Positions 1 through 8,947 of a stretch of 64,000 nucleotides of DNA are shown piece by piece. The stretch covers positions 372,001 through 436,000 of the forward strand of contig NZ_VNIA01000002.1 in NCBI RefSeq assembly GCF_008124875.1, written 5' to 3'. The notes under the pieces were generated by a model. The model was not told the origin of the DNA. It saw nothing but the letters and a program-made list of their open reading frames with translations, and searched no databases. The position numbers were made by a program, and so were the translations under genes. Each line of letters starts with the position of its first letter. Positions within the stretch are counted from its first letter, which is position 1. Source of the stretch: Tenacibaculum adriaticum (lineage in GTDB: Bacteria; Bacteroidota; Bacteroidia; Flavobacteriales; Flavobacteriaceae).

Positions 1-1833
1 ACTTTAATTCTAGATGAAAGTAATGATCAGTTTATTACTGACACAACATATCCAGATATGCCTGCATATCCAACAGGAAGTACATTACATGCTGTAACAG
101 TTTTGAGAACGGGAGATCCTGAATTTAATTGGCAAACAACCAATTTTCAAAGACCCCAAAAAACTGATTTAGTAATATATGAATTATTAATTCGAGATTT
201 TGATGAATTACATAGTTTTGATGCTGTAAAATCTCGCTTAGATTATCTTCAAGAATTAGGTATTAATGCAATTGAATTAATGCCTGTTAGTGAATTTGAT
301 GGTAATGAATCTTGGGGTTATAATCCTTCTTTTCATATGGCCTTAGATAAATACTATGGAAATAAAGAGTCTTTTAAACAATTTATTGATGAATGTCACA
401 ATCGTGGTATTGCTGTTTTGTTAGATGTTGTTTATAACCATGCATCAGGACAAAACCCATACTATAGAATGTGGAATACTGACAATGGTGGTTATGGTGG
501 GCAAGCATCTATAGATAGTCCTTTCTTTAATCCAACAGCTAAACATTCTTACAATGTTTTTAATGATTTAAACCATAGTTTACAAGCTACTAAAGATTAT
601 GTAAAGAGAACTACTCAATACTGGATAAATGAATATAAAATTGATGGTTTTCGTTGGGACTTAACCAAAGGATTTACTCAAAATTGCACAGCTTCTGATG
701 AAAGTTGTACAGGCTCTTACCAAACTGATAGAGTAGCTATTTTAAAAGAATATGCCGATTATCAATGGGAAATTGACCCTAATTTTTATATAATTTTCGA
801 GCATTTAGGTGGTAACACGGAAGAAACTGAATGGGTAAATTACCGACTCCCAGAAGGAAAAGGAATTATGATGTGGAGTAATTTAAATCCTAATTATAAT
901 GAAGCTACCATGGGATATCATGATGGTGGGAATTCAGATTTTTCATGGATCGATTATAACAATAGAGATTGGTCTGTACCAGCAAATATATCCTATATGG
1001 AAAGTCATGATGAAGAACGTTTAATGTATAAAAATTTAGAATTTGGTAATTCTAGTGGATCATACAACGTTACCAACTTAGCAACAGCTTTAGAAAGAAT
1101 GAAAACTGCAGGGGCTTTTTATTTTACAATTCCTGGTCCTAAAATGATTTGGCAATTTGGTGAATTAGGTTATGATATTAGTATTAATTTTAACGGACGA
1201 ATTGGTAATAAACCTATTCTTTGGAGTTATTATGAAGAAGCTGATAGAAAATCTCTTTATGATACATGGGCAAAACTAATCACTTTAAAAAAGCAAGAAG
1301 CTATTTTTAGAACAACAAATTTTACTTTAGATGTAGCTAATACAAACGGATTAAAGAAAATTCAGTTAACAAACGATAATACTTCAGACGATTTAAAATT
1401 TGTAACCATTATTGGTAATTTCGGAGTTACTGAACAAAGTATTAGCCCTACATTCCAACAAACAGGAACATGGTTTAATTTGATGGATAATAATTCAGCA
1501 TTAGAAGTTACCAATATAAATGCAGCAATAAGCTTACAACCAGGAGAATATCGAATTTATGGAAATTCTCAAGTTGTACTTTCTAATGAAGATATTGTTT
1601 TTGAGGATGAAATATTAACGTTATACCCTAATCCAACCTCAAATTATTTTATGCTAAATGAAGAGGTTAAAAATGTTTCTGTTTTTAATATTTCAGGAAA
1701 AGAAATCATCAATTTTAAAGGGAAATTCTTTAAAAATCAACCTTTTACTATTAATAAATTATCTCAAGGATTATACTTTGTTAAAGGTAAAAAAAACGGT
1801 AGTGTTTTTTCTAAAAAACTTATTATAAAATAA
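1..1833 (+). CDS. Secreted GH13 alpha-amylase family protein with T9SS sorting domain (5' end missing)
   Basis: The reading frame is open from the left edge of the window, so the N-terminus and any signal peptide lie outside. The visible 610 residues contain a GH13 TIM barrel. Region I DVVYNH is at nt 424-441. Region II GFRWD carries the predicted nucleophile Asp at nt 658-660. The predicted acid/base Glu is in FEHLGG at nt 799-801, and the region IV His-Asp pair of SHDEE at nt 1006-1011. The last ~75 residues (from LYPNPTS) form a type A T9SS sorting domain ending in KKLIIK, so the enzyme should be exported across the outer membrane and released or surface-anchored. It probably cleaves alpha-1,4-glucans. 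An upstream partial carbohydrate-binding or E-set domain is likely but not visible. The exact substrate is not shown by sequence. Confidence 0.93.
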   Translation, partial: TLILDESNDQFITDTTYPDMPAYPTGSTLHAVTVLRTGDPEFNWQTTNFQRPQKTDLVIYELLIRDFDELHSFDAVKSRLDYLQELGINAIELMPVSEFDGNESWGYNPSFHMALDKYYGNKESFKQFIDECHNRGIAVLLDVVYNHASGQNPYYRMWNTDNGGYGGQASIDSPFFNPTAKHSYNVFNDLNHSLQATKDYVKRTTQYWINEYKIDGFRWDLTKGFTQNCTASDESCTGSYQTDRVAILKEYADYQWEIDPNFYIIFEHLGGNTEETEWVNYRLPEGKGIMMWSNLNPNYNEATMGYHDGGNSDFSWIDYNNRDWSVPANISYMESHDEERLMYKNLEFGNSSGSYNVTNLATALERMKTAGAFYFTIPGPKMIWQFGELGYDISINFNGRIGNKPILWSYYEEADRKSLYDTWAKLITLKKQEAIFRTTNFTLDVANTNGLKKIQLTNDNTSDDLKFVTIIGNFGVTEQSISPTFQQTGTWFNLMDNNSALEVTNINAAISLQPGEYRIYGNSQVVLSNEDIVFEDEILTLYPNPTSNYFMLNEEVKNVSVFNISGKEIINFKGKFFKNQPFTINKLSQGLYFVKGKKNGSVFSKKLIIK

Positions 1834-1870
1834 TAAAATACAATAAACTCTAATTGTAAACTTATAGTAC

Positions 1871-1878
1871 TACTTTTG
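1871..1878 (+). promoter_or_regulatory. Putative -7 element TACTTTTG for the MFS exporter
   Basis: TACTTTTG matches the Bacteroidetes -7 consensus TAnnTTTG. It ends only 4 nt before the ATG at 1883, so transcription would start at or almost at the start codon. The nearest upstream TTG (1854-1856) is 14 nt away, closer than the usual 17-23 nt, so the -33 part is weak. Confidence 0.4.
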
Positions 1879-1882
1879 CTTA

Positions 1883-3097
1883 ATGCAAAAAAAACAGCAA
1901 TCACAATTAGAGTTTATTGCTCTCATGGCATCCTTAATGTCATTAGTAGCTTTATCTATAGACGCTTTACTTCCCGCTTTAAAACAAATAGGAATTTCTG
2001 TCGGAATTCATAATCCTGCAAATAACCAATTGCTAATCACAATGATTTTTTTAGGGTTAGGTTTTGGACAGCTTATTTTTGGCCCAATTTCAGACAGTTT
2101 TGGAAGAAAACCAATGATTTACTTAGGCTTCACTATCTTCGTAATTGCCAGTTTTATTTGTGTTACAGCTACATCTTTAGAAGTAATGATTTTTGGGAGA
2201 ATTCTGCAAGGAATTGGATTATCTGCCCCTCGAACCATTAGTATTGCTATGGTTAGAGATAGTTTTAGTGGAGATTATATGGCCAAAATTATGTCGTTTA
2301 TTGTTGTTATTTTTATTTTAGTTCCTGTTGTAGCACCTGCTATAGGTAAATTATTATTAGATGCTTACGGATGGAAATTCATTTTTAACAGTCAATTAAT
2401 TTACGGACTTATCGTTGTTTTATGGTTATGGAAACGCCAACCTGAAACTTTAATTGAAGAAAATAGAACCCCATTTTCATTAAATTTATTCTTTAACGGA
2501 GCGAAAGAATTTATGAAAGAAAAACAAGCTGTTGTTTTTACTCTTATCTCTGGTTTTATTACAGGTTCATTTATGGTATATTTAAGTGCATCAGAACATA
2601 TTTTTCGTGAACAGTATAACTTATCTGAAGAATTTCCATACATATTTGCAGGATTAGCAATAAGTGTTGGTTTTGCGACTTTTTTAAACGGAACTTTTGT
2701 AATGAGGTTTGGTATGCTTAATATGGTAAAAATATTTACAGCTTCGTTTACGGTTATTCCATTATTATATATTCTTTTTTTCTACGGAAAAGTAAACCCT
2801 AGTATTTATATTTTAATAATTTTCTTCGGATTACAATTCTTTTCAATAGGATTTTTATTTGGTAATTTAAGAGCTTTAGCTATGCAACCTATTGGACATA
2901 TTGCAGGTGTTGGTGCAGCAATTAACGGTTTTGTTTCTACCATAATGGCAGTACCTATTGCTACTTATATAGGGCGTTTTGTTACGACTACTTCTCTTCC
3001 TTTATTTATTGGTTTTTTGGTTTGCGGAACTTTATCGTTAATTTTGTTAGCTATTTTGAATTCTAAATGGGCAAAAACCATACATACATCAAATTAA
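1883..3097 (+). CDS. Bcr/CflA-family MFS multidrug efflux transporter
   Basis: A 404-residue protein with about 12 hydrophobic membrane segments. Between segments 2 and 3 is the MFS signature GPISDSFGRKP (about residues 67-77), and the next segments carry the RILQGIG motif with the conserved Arg. This pattern and length fit the Bcr/CflA drug:proton antiporter family in the inner membrane, which exports drugs such as bicyclomycin or chloramphenicol, or sometimes sulfonamides or metabolites; the substrate here cannot be told. It starts 50 bp after the amylase stop. A -7-like element in that gap suggests its own promoter, so a functional link to the amylase is not implied. Confidence 0.88.
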   Translation: MQKKQQSQLEFIALMASLMSLVALSIDALLPALKQIGISVGIHNPANNQLLITMIFLGLGFGQLIFGPISDSFGRKPMIYLGFTIFVIASFICVTATSLEVMIFGRILQGIGLSAPRTISIAMVRDSFSGDYMAKIMSFIVVIFILVPVVAPAIGKLLLDAYGWKFIFNSQLIYGLIVVLWLWKRQPETLIEENRTPFSLNLFFNGAKEFMKEKQAVVFTLISGFITGSFMVYLSASEHIFREQYNLSEEFPYIFAGLAISVGFATFLNGTFVMRFGMLNMVKIFTASFTVIPLLYILFFYGKVNPSIYILIIFFGLQFFSIGFLFGNLRALAMQPIGHIAGVGAAINGFVSTIMAVPIATYIGRFVTTTSLPLFIGFLVCGTLSLILLAILNSKWAKTIHTSN

Positions 3098-3175
3098 TAT
3101 TTAGTTTTTAATAATTACTTCAACCTTCCCATATTGTAAAAAACTGAGAAAAAGAATAAAGAATTATTCAAAAAA

Positions 3176-3457
3176 AATGATAGATATACTATAAAAAGTA
3201 AGCTCTTTGAAGGAAATATAAAATACATTCATTTAATTGGTAAAGAAAATAAAAGATAGGTTTTTCTAAAAAAAATGTAGAAATTTGTATTAGATGGAAT
3301 TCAAAGCTTGAATCATATTTATGATGATTACAATCGAACTTCTTCCATGTATACCGTTGCTTCTTTACCTAGTATGGTTTTAATAGATGAAAATGGAAAA
3401 ATAATTAGAATAAAATCTCCTTAGGATAGTTTGAAAATCAATTACAAAAAAATTTAA
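3176..3457 (+). pseudogene. Decayed thioredoxin-like (TlpA/AhpC-TSA) gene remnant
   Basis: One frame running from 3176 gives recognisable fragments of the C-terminal half of a TlpA-type thioredoxin-fold protein. It includes a segment YTVASLPSMVLIDENGKII (nt about 3347-3403), matching the family pattern Y.V...P...LID.dGkI with the cis-Pro. In-frame stops lie at 3257, 3278 and 3422, and the tail FENQLQKNL continues in another frame (about 3432-3458). No start or CxxC active site remains. I infer a dead gene whose 5' half is deleted. The rest of the 3098-3460 gap shows nothing else. Confidence 0.6.
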
Positions 3458-3460
3458 CGA

Positions 3461-4159
3461 GTGATTATCCCTTTAATTTACGAAGACGATTATATTATTT
3501 GTGTTGGTAAACCGAATAATGTAGTTGTACACCACGCACATCATTCCCGTAATGTTGCTGATGAAGATTCTCTTTTACAATTACTTCACAATCAATACAA
3601 TCATAAATTTTACCCTATTCATAGACTAGACAGAAGAACCTCAGGTATTATTTTACTAGCTAAAAAAACTGAACATGTTGCTGAATTCCAACAATTATTT
3701 ACTAACAATCAGATTCATAAAACCTATTTTGGAATTGTTCGTGGTCATGCTCCCGAAACTAAAATAATAGATTCTCCTGTTAAAGGTAGAGACGGAAAAG
3801 TACACAAAGATGCTGAAACTCATTTAAAAACATTACATAAAATTGTATTAGATATTCCCGTAAAACCATATGATTCTTCACGTTATAGTTTGGTTGAATT
3901 ACAGCCTAAAACAGGGCGTTTACATCAACTACGTATTCATATGAACAAAATTAGTCATCCGCTTATAGGAGATGCTAAATATGGAGATAAGAACCATAAT
4001 GTGATGTATGCAGAAAACCTTAATTGTGATAATTTATTTCTTCATGCGTATTCATTAAAATTTAAACATCCTTATACAGGAGAATTGTTGCATTTAATAG
4101 CTGATTTCCCAGAAGATTGGGTGAAATTACTTGATCTCTTTCATTGGAAATTATCTTAA
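3461..4159 (+). CDS. truC: RluA-family pseudouridine synthase, TruC-like (tRNA U65)
   Basis: A 232-residue protein with the RluA-type catalytic signature HRLDRRTSG (about residues 53-61, catalytic Asp in the RLD triplet). It also has the later LQPKTGRLHQLRIHM and HPLIGDAKYGD motifs. It isomerises uridine to pseudouridine in RNA. The short length without an S4 domain and the IYEDDYIICVGKPNNVVVH opening fit TruC, the tRNA pseudouridine-65 synthase. The start is GTG: a TAA lies two codons upstream in frame and there is no suitable ATG before the conserved N-terminus. A hairpin terminator follows 5 bp after the stop. The RluA-family call is firm; the TruC assignment is likely. Confidence 0.85.
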   Translation: MIIPLIYEDDYIICVGKPNNVVVHHAHHSRNVADEDSLLQLLHNQYNHKFYPIHRLDRRTSGIILLAKKTEHVAEFQQLFTNNQIHKTYFGIVRGHAPETKIIDSPVKGRDGKVHKDAETHLKTLHKIVLDIPVKPYDSSRYSLVELQPKTGRLHQLRIHMNKISHPLIGDAKYGDKNHNVMYAENLNCDNLFLHAYSLKFKHPYTGELLHLIADFPEDWVKLLDLFHWKLS

Positions 4160-4163
4160 AAAT

Positions 4164-4194
4164 AAAAATCCTCACTGATAAAGTGAGGATTTTT
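4164..4194. terminator. Bidirectional intrinsic terminator between truC and the Lrp gene
   Basis: The arms AAAAATCCTCAC and GTGAGGATTTTT pair perfectly over 12 bp around a 7-nt loop (TGATAAA). A-tract and T-tract flanks serve both converging genes. Confidence 0.85.
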
Positions 4195-4211
4195 ATATAT
4201 TTTCAATTATA

Positions 4212-4691
4212 TTATAATTCTTTAAAAATAGCGTGCATCATACGCTTTTTATCATTTATACTTTCTTCTAAAGTAATCATTGTTTCTGTTCGATTCACAC
4301 CATGTATATCATCGATCTTATAAATAATTTCTTTAGCATCATTTGTATCCTTTGCACGAACTTTACAAAAAATATTATATTTCCCAGCAGTTACATGAGC
4401 TACAGTAACATTAGGAATTGTATTAAGACTTTCAAGAACATGTTGTGTCATCGACGTTTTTTCTAAAAAAACACCAACATGGGCAATGAAAGAATACCCC
4501 ATTTTATCGTAGTTTAAAGTTAACGTAGAACCTTGAATGATTCCTTCATCTTCCATCTTTTTAACACGCACGTGAATGGTTCCTGCAGATACCAATAATT
4601 TTTTTGCAATATCTGTAAATGGTGTACGAGCATTTTCTATTAAAATGTCTAAGATTTGATGATCAATTTCATCCAATACAAATTTCTTCAT
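4212..4691 (-). CDS. Lrp/AsnC-family transcriptional regulator
   Basis: A 159-residue protein with an N-terminal winged helix-turn-helix (about residues 8-65, including IDHQILDILIENARTPFTDIAKKL). A C-terminal RAM/AsnC ligand-binding ferredoxin-like domain follows (about 70-150). This is the standard length and order for feast/famine regulators that sense amino acids and form octamers. It has its own TAnnTTTG element upstream and its own terminator. The neighbouring minus-strand genes are an M14 peptidase and a PLP enzyme, so amino-acid-linked control is plausible but the targets are not visible. Confidence 0.9.
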   Translation of the reverse strand: MKKFVLDEIDHQILDILIENARTPFTDIAKKLLVSAGTIHVRVKKMEDEGIIQGSTLTLNYDKMGYSFIAHVGVFLEKTSMTQHVLESLNTIPNVTVAHVTAGKYNIFCKVRAKDTNDAKEIIYKIDDIHGVNRTETMITLEESINDKKRMMHAIFKEL

Positions 4692-4717
4692 CTTTTAATT
4701 TTATTCAGATTTTGCTA

Positions 4718-4725
4718 CAAAAATA
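4718..4725 (-). promoter_or_regulatory. Putative -7 element for the Lrp-family gene
   Basis: On the minus strand this reads TATTTTTG (TAnnTTTG), 26 nt upstream of the ATG at 4691. No convincing -33 TTG was found at 17-23 nt. Confidence 0.4.
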
Positions 4726-4784
4726 TAAATTAAATTGATTTGAAAGAGTGTTTTTCTGAAAAAAATTCAAGAAAATTCAAATAA

Positions 4785-5834
4785 TCAGCTTTCGAAAACG
4801 ATTTCGTTATGTCCATAATAACCATGCAAATCACCTTCTTTTTCTTTTATCAAAGTTGAAGTGAATTGATTTTCAATGATTTTATCTTCATATTGAAAAG
4901 CAATATCATTGCTTTTAGAAAAACGATGAATAACATCAAAAAAATCTTTGTTATTATTAGGGATATTAAAATAAGATTGGTGTTTTTTAAAATCAGAAGT
5001 AATAGTAATATGATAAACGCCTTGTAAAAGGGCATAAAAATTAAACTTACGTACTTCTTCTCTATTGTAGTCATCAGGATAATGCCCTGCTTCGATTAAA
5101 ATTGTGTTGTGACCTAATTTTTGAAAATTATCACCAGTTGCAGTTGGGTAAAACTCATCTGTATAACGCCCAACATGATTTGGAATAATTTTTTGAAGCA
5201 ACTCATTCATTGCAACGATAACATTCATCGTTTGCTTTCTACCATCTGTTATTTTACGTGTTTCTTCTTCCGAAGGTGCTAGAAAAGAAATAGTTGCAGG
5301 ATTTTTTGTCCCTTCTACTCCAAAAATGGTGCGTTGATCATGTAGATTGAAACAAAACTGTGGACCGAAGGCGTCTAAAACACTTCGAAGTAATTTACTC
5401 TCTTTTGCTTTTTTATCAACCGCATCACGGTTTAAATCGATATTATGAGCATTTACACGTGTATATGCTAAAGCTCCATCTGGATTTAACATCGGAATGA
5501 TTTGAATAGTACATTCTTTTAGTATCGATTGTACAATTTCATCATCTTTATGCTCTTTTATGAAGTTTAAAAAATCAAATACAGCTTTTGTTCCTGTACT
5601 TTCATTTCCATGCATTTGACTCCAAATAAGTATCTTCTTATCACCTGTACCTAATTTCAGTTTGTAAATAGGTCTGTTTTCTTCGGAAGTCCCAAGTATT
5701 TCATAAGAAATAACCTTAGATAAACTCTTAAATAAAGGTTCAATATCAGAAAAAGTGATCCATTTACCAAAGAGTGATTTCTCTTTAATTTCTGGATAGA
5801 TTTCTTCTAAAAACTGAAGGTTTAATATACTCAT
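4785..5834 (-). CDS. M14-family zinc peptidase (carboxypeptidase-like)
   Basis: A 349-residue protein with the M14 zinc-binding pattern. HGNES supplies the first His and Glu ligands, and the His in FNLHDQ the third. PMLNPDGA and NIDLNRDA are the substrate-binding Arg/Asn region, and the Glu in ILIEAGH is the likely catalytic base. No signal peptide is seen, so a cytoplasmic role in peptide trimming or deacylation is inferred. The start was set at the ATG at 5834. A longer reading from TTG at 5870 would overlap the upstream aminotransferase and adds no family-like residues. The 20-bp gap to that gene suggests one operon. The catalytic class is sure; the substrate is unknown. Confidence 0.85.
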   Translation of the reverse strand: MSILNLQFLEEIYPEIKEKSLFGKWITFSDIEPLFKSLSKVISYEILGTSEENRPIYKLKLGTGDKKILIWSQMHGNESTGTKAVFDFLNFIKEHKDDEIVQSILKECTIQIIPMLNPDGALAYTRVNAHNIDLNRDAVDKKAKESKLLRSVLDAFGPQFCFNLHDQRTIFGVEGTKNPATISFLAPSEEETRKITDGRKQTMNVIVAMNELLQKIIPNHVGRYTDEFYPTATGDNFQKLGHNTILIEAGHYPDDYNREEVRKFNFYALLQGVYHITITSDFKKHQSYFNIPNNNKDFFDVIHRFSKSNDIAFQYEDKIIENQFTSTLIKEKEGDLHGYYGHNEIVFES

Positions 5835-5854
5835 AAACTGTGAAAATTTTACTT

Positions 5855-7330
5855 TTAGACAGCAAACCAATTAGCTACTAATTTCTTTTCAATTGGTTCA
5901 ACAGATTTATGAACATAGTCATTTTTAGCCATATCATACTCATAATCTTTACTCCATTCATCAATATTAGCATGTAGCTCTTTTAAGGAGTTACAGATAA
6001 AATTAATTTCTTCATTTGTAATTGTTGGATGGATTGATAAACGAACCCAACCTGGTTTTTCGGTATTACAACCCACCAAAATCTGACTTTCAATTGCTTC
6101 AGAAGTCTCTTTATCTACATTTAATAGAAAATGTCCGTACGTTCCTGCACAAGAACATCCACCACGTGTTTGTATTCCAAAGCGATCATTTAAAAGTTTA
6201 ACCACTAAATTAAAGTGATATTTTTCAAAATAAAATGAGAAAATACTTAATCTATCTTTATGATTAGGTGCTAAAATGTGAACTCCGTCTAACTTTTCTA
6301 AACAATCAAATAAAACTGTATTAATTTCATCTTCACGTTTTTTCATCTTACCAGTTCCCATTTGTTCCTTCAACTGAATTGCCAATGCAATTTTAATGGT
6401 TTGTAAAAAACCTGGTGTTCCTCCATCTTCACGAGTTTCTACATCATCAATATAATCATGCTTTCCCCAAGGGTTTGTATACATTACGGTTCCTCCTCCT
6501 GGATTATCTGGAATTGTGTTTTTATAAAGTTTTTTATTAAAAATCAAAACACCAGAGCTTCCAGGTCCACCTAAAAATTTATGCGGAGAAAAGAAAATAG
6601 CGTCTAAATATTCTTCTTCTTTCTCTGGATGCATATCAATATCTACATACGGAGCAGAACAAGCAAAATCGACAAAACAAAGTCCATTATATTTATGAAT
6701 TAATGAAGCTACTTTATGATAATCGGTCTTAATCCCAGTTACATTTGAACCTGCAATGATAGAAGCTATCTTAATTGGTCTGTCTTGATATTCTTTGATA
6801 ATGTTTTCAAACATATCTAAACAAATCAACCCTTTATTATTGCAAGGAACCACAACAACATCTGCAATGGTTTCGTACCAAGAGGTTTGGTTTGAATGAT
6901 GCTCCATATGAGAAACAAAAACAATCGGTTTTTTCTCTTCTGGAACATTGGTGTGATCTTTTAGATTTTCAGAAACCTTTAATCCTAAAATACGTTGAAA
7001 CTTATTTACAACACCTGTCATACCTGAACCTTCCGTAATTAAAACATCATCTTTTGACGCATTAACATGGCGTTTAATGATATTACGGGCTTCGTGATAT
7101 GCTAAGGTCATAGCAGCACCTGTTGTAGAAGTTTCTGTATGAGTATTGGCTACAAACGGACCAAACTCATTCATTAGTTTTTCTTCTATCGGACGATATA
7201 ATCTTCCGCTAGCAGTCCAATCAGTATAAATTAACCTTTTCTCACCATAAGGTGTTTCAAAAGTTTGATCTATACCAATAATTTGTTTTCTAAATTGTTG
7301 AAAATAGTGTTCCAGATTCATTAAATTCAT
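5855..7330 (-). CDS. Class V aminotransferase / cysteine-desulfurase-like PLP enzyme
   Basis: A 491-residue fold-type I PLP enzyme. The PLP lysine lies in FFSPHKFLGGPGSSG, and upstream Asp/His positions occur in FVDFACSAPYVDIDMH. A Cys-containing loop RGGCSCAGTYG occupies the place of the desulfurase active-site Cys. It is longer than SufS/IscS (about 400 residues) and belongs to the longer class V group often called 'aminotransferase class V-fold enzyme' in Flavobacteria. The substrate is not evident. It is the first gene of a probable operon with the M14 peptidase. The start is ATG 7330, with an alternative ATG three codons later. Confidence 0.83.
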   Translation of the reverse strand: MNLMNLEHYFQQFRKQIIGIDQTFETPYGEKRLIYTDWTASGRLYRPIEEKLMNEFGPFVANTHTETSTTGAAMTLAYHEARNIIKRHVNASKDDVLITEGSGMTGVVNKFQRILGLKVSENLKDHTNVPEEKKPIVFVSHMEHHSNQTSWYETIADVVVVPCNNKGLICLDMFENIIKEYQDRPIKIASIIAGSNVTGIKTDYHKVASLIHKYNGLCFVDFACSAPYVDIDMHPEKEEEYLDAIFFSPHKFLGGPGSSGVLIFNKKLYKNTIPDNPGGGTVMYTNPWGKHDYIDDVETREDGGTPGFLQTIKIALAIQLKEQMGTGKMKKREDEINTVLFDCLEKLDGVHILAPNHKDRLSIFSFYFEKYHFNLVVKLLNDRFGIQTRGGCSCAGTYGHFLLNVDKETSEAIESQILVGCNTEKPGWVRLSIHPTITNEEINFICNSLKELHANIDEWSKDYEYDMAKNDYVHKSVEPIEKKLVANWFAV

Positions 7331-7420
7331 TAGTTGTTTGGGATACGAATTTCTGTAAAATAATTGAAATAAAATTACTTTGTTAAATATTTAACTATAC
7401 TAATTGATTTTGTTTGTAAA

Positions 7421-7448
7421 CAAAAAATCCCACCGAATATGGTGGGAT
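7421..7448 (-). terminator. Intrinsic terminator downstream of glmM
   Basis: The 8-bp stem ATCCCACC / GGTGGGAT encloses a 6-nt loop. The adjacent A-run on the plus strand becomes the T-tract on the minus strand. Confidence 0.8.
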
Positions 7449-7453
7449 AAATA

Positions 7454-8845
7454 TTACTTTATTATTTCTTCTATCTCTTTAATAAAACGTTGTGCTAAAT
7501 CATCGGCTTTGTCTTGAGACGTAGCTTCTGTATAAATACGAATAATTGGTTCTGTATTCGATTTACGTAAATGTACCCATTCGTCAACAAAATCAATCTT
7601 AACACCATCAATCGTGTTTACTTCTTCATCTTTATATTTCTTAGCCATGGTAGCTAAAATCTTATCTACATCAATCTTTGGAGTTAACTGAATTTTATTC
7701 TTACTCATAAAATAACTTGGATAGCTATCACGTAATTCTTTACATGATATTTTTTTATGTGCCAAATGTGATAAGAATAACGCTACTCCTACCAAAGAAT
7801 CACGTCCGTAATGAGAAGCCGGATAAATAATTCCTCCGTTACCTTCACCACCAATTACCGTATCGGTATCTTTCATCATTTGAACTACGTTTACCTCTCC
7901 TACTGCACTTGCTGTATATGTACCGCCATGCTTTTCAGTAACATCACGTAACGCTCTTGATGATGATAAGTTAGAAACTGTGTTTCCACCACCTAATTGA
8001 CCTAAAACATAATCAGCACAAGCCACTAAGGTATATTCTTCACCAAACATAGAACCGTCTTCAGAAATCAATGCTAAACGATCTACATCTGGATCAACTA
8101 CAATCCCTAAATCGGCTTTCTTTTTAACCACTAATTCAGAAATATCTGTTAAGTGTTCTTTTAATGGTTCAGGATTGTGAGGAAAATGACCATTAGGCTC
8201 ACAGTATAACTCAATACATTTAACTCCTAATTCTTTTAATAAAGCAGGAATCGCAATTCCTCCTGTAGAATTTACACCATCAACAACCACTTTAAACTTT
8301 GCTTTTTTGACAGCTTTCTTATCAACTAAATCAAGCTTTAAAACTTCTTTGATGTGCTTTTTAATGTAGTTTTTCTTCTTCTTATACGTTCCTAAATCAT
8401 CAACTTCAGCAAAATCAAAATCTTCATTCTCAGCAATCTTTAAAATTTGTTCTCCATCGGCACCATTTAAAAACTCTCCTTTCTCATTCAATAATTTTAA
8501 AGCATTCCATTGCTTCGGATTGTGAGAAGCTGTTAAAATAATTCCTCCATCTGCTTTTTCTATAGGAACCGCTACTTCAACAGTTGGTGTTGTTGATAAA
8601 CCTAAATCGACAACATCAATTCCCAAACCAATCAATGTATCAGACACCAAACCACTTATCATTTTACCAGAAATACGAGCATCTCTACCAATAATTACTT
8701 TTATCTTCTTTTTATCTGAATTATTCTTTTTAATAAAAGAACCGTAAGCTGCAGCAAATTTAACAGCATCAATAGGTGTTAAATTATCACCGGTATTACC
8801 TCCGATAGTTCCCCTAATTCCTGATATTGATTTTATAAGTGTCAT
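7454..8845 (-). CDS. glmM: Phosphoglucosamine mutase
   Basis: GlmM converts glucosamine-6-phosphate to glucosamine-1-phosphate for UDP-GlcNAc and hence peptidoglycan and LPS. The 463-residue protein has the phosphoserine loop TASHNP (about residue 103), the Mg-binding loop DPDVDR, the sugar-specificity loop GEGNGG and the C-terminal phosphate-binding SNTEPIIRIY. This is the four-domain order of the alpha-D-phosphohexomutases, and the usual flavobacterial length is about 462. The start was taken at ATG 8845 (TLIKSISGIRGTIGG). An upstream in-frame ATG at 8935 would translate through a terminator hairpin and was rejected. PGM/PMM activity cannot be excluded, but the flavobacterial form is generally GlmM. 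Confidence 0.88.
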   Translation of the reverse strand: MTLIKSISGIRGTIGGNTGDNLTPIDAVKFAAAYGSFIKKNNSDKKKIKVIIGRDARISGKMISGLVSDTLIGLGIDVVDLGLSTTPTVEVAVPIEKADGGIILTASHNPKQWNALKLLNEKGEFLNGADGEQILKIAENEDFDFAEVDDLGTYKKKKNYIKKHIKEVLKLDLVDKKAVKKAKFKVVVDGVNSTGGIAIPALLKELGVKCIELYCEPNGHFPHNPEPLKEHLTDISELVVKKKADLGIVVDPDVDRLALISEDGSMFGEEYTLVACADYVLGQLGGGNTVSNLSSSRALRDVTEKHGGTYTASAVGEVNVVQMMKDTDTVIGGEGNGGIIYPASHYGRDSLVGVALFLSHLAHKKISCKELRDSYPSYFMSKNKIQLTPKIDVDKILATMAKKYKDEEVNTIDGVKIDFVDEWVHLRKSNTEPIIRIYTEATSQDKADDLAQRFIKEIEEIIK

Positions 8846-8893
8846 ATTTTTTTTTCGATTTTGAACAAAGATAAACATCTCAATGAAATGCAT

Positions 8894-8924
8894 AAAAAAA
8901 ACCGCTGCAAATGCAACGGTTTTT
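8894..8924 (-). terminator. Intrinsic terminator after the beta-barrel gene
   Basis: The stem ACCGCTGC / GCAACGGT has one internal mismatch and an AAAT loop, with A-tract and T-tract flanks. It sits between the barrel gene stop (8948) and glmM. It is nearly identical to the hairpin at 9449-9480. Confidence 0.75.
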
Positions 8925-8947
8925 ATAAAATTCATTTTAAGGTTTTA

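Noticed and set aside
5835..5870. Longer start for the M14 peptidase at 5870
   Set aside because: It would begin at TTG and overlap the upstream gene; ATG 5834 gives the family-like N-terminus.
8846..8935. Longer start for glmM at ATG 8935
   Set aside because: It would put a terminator hairpin inside the coding region and adds residues not found in the family.
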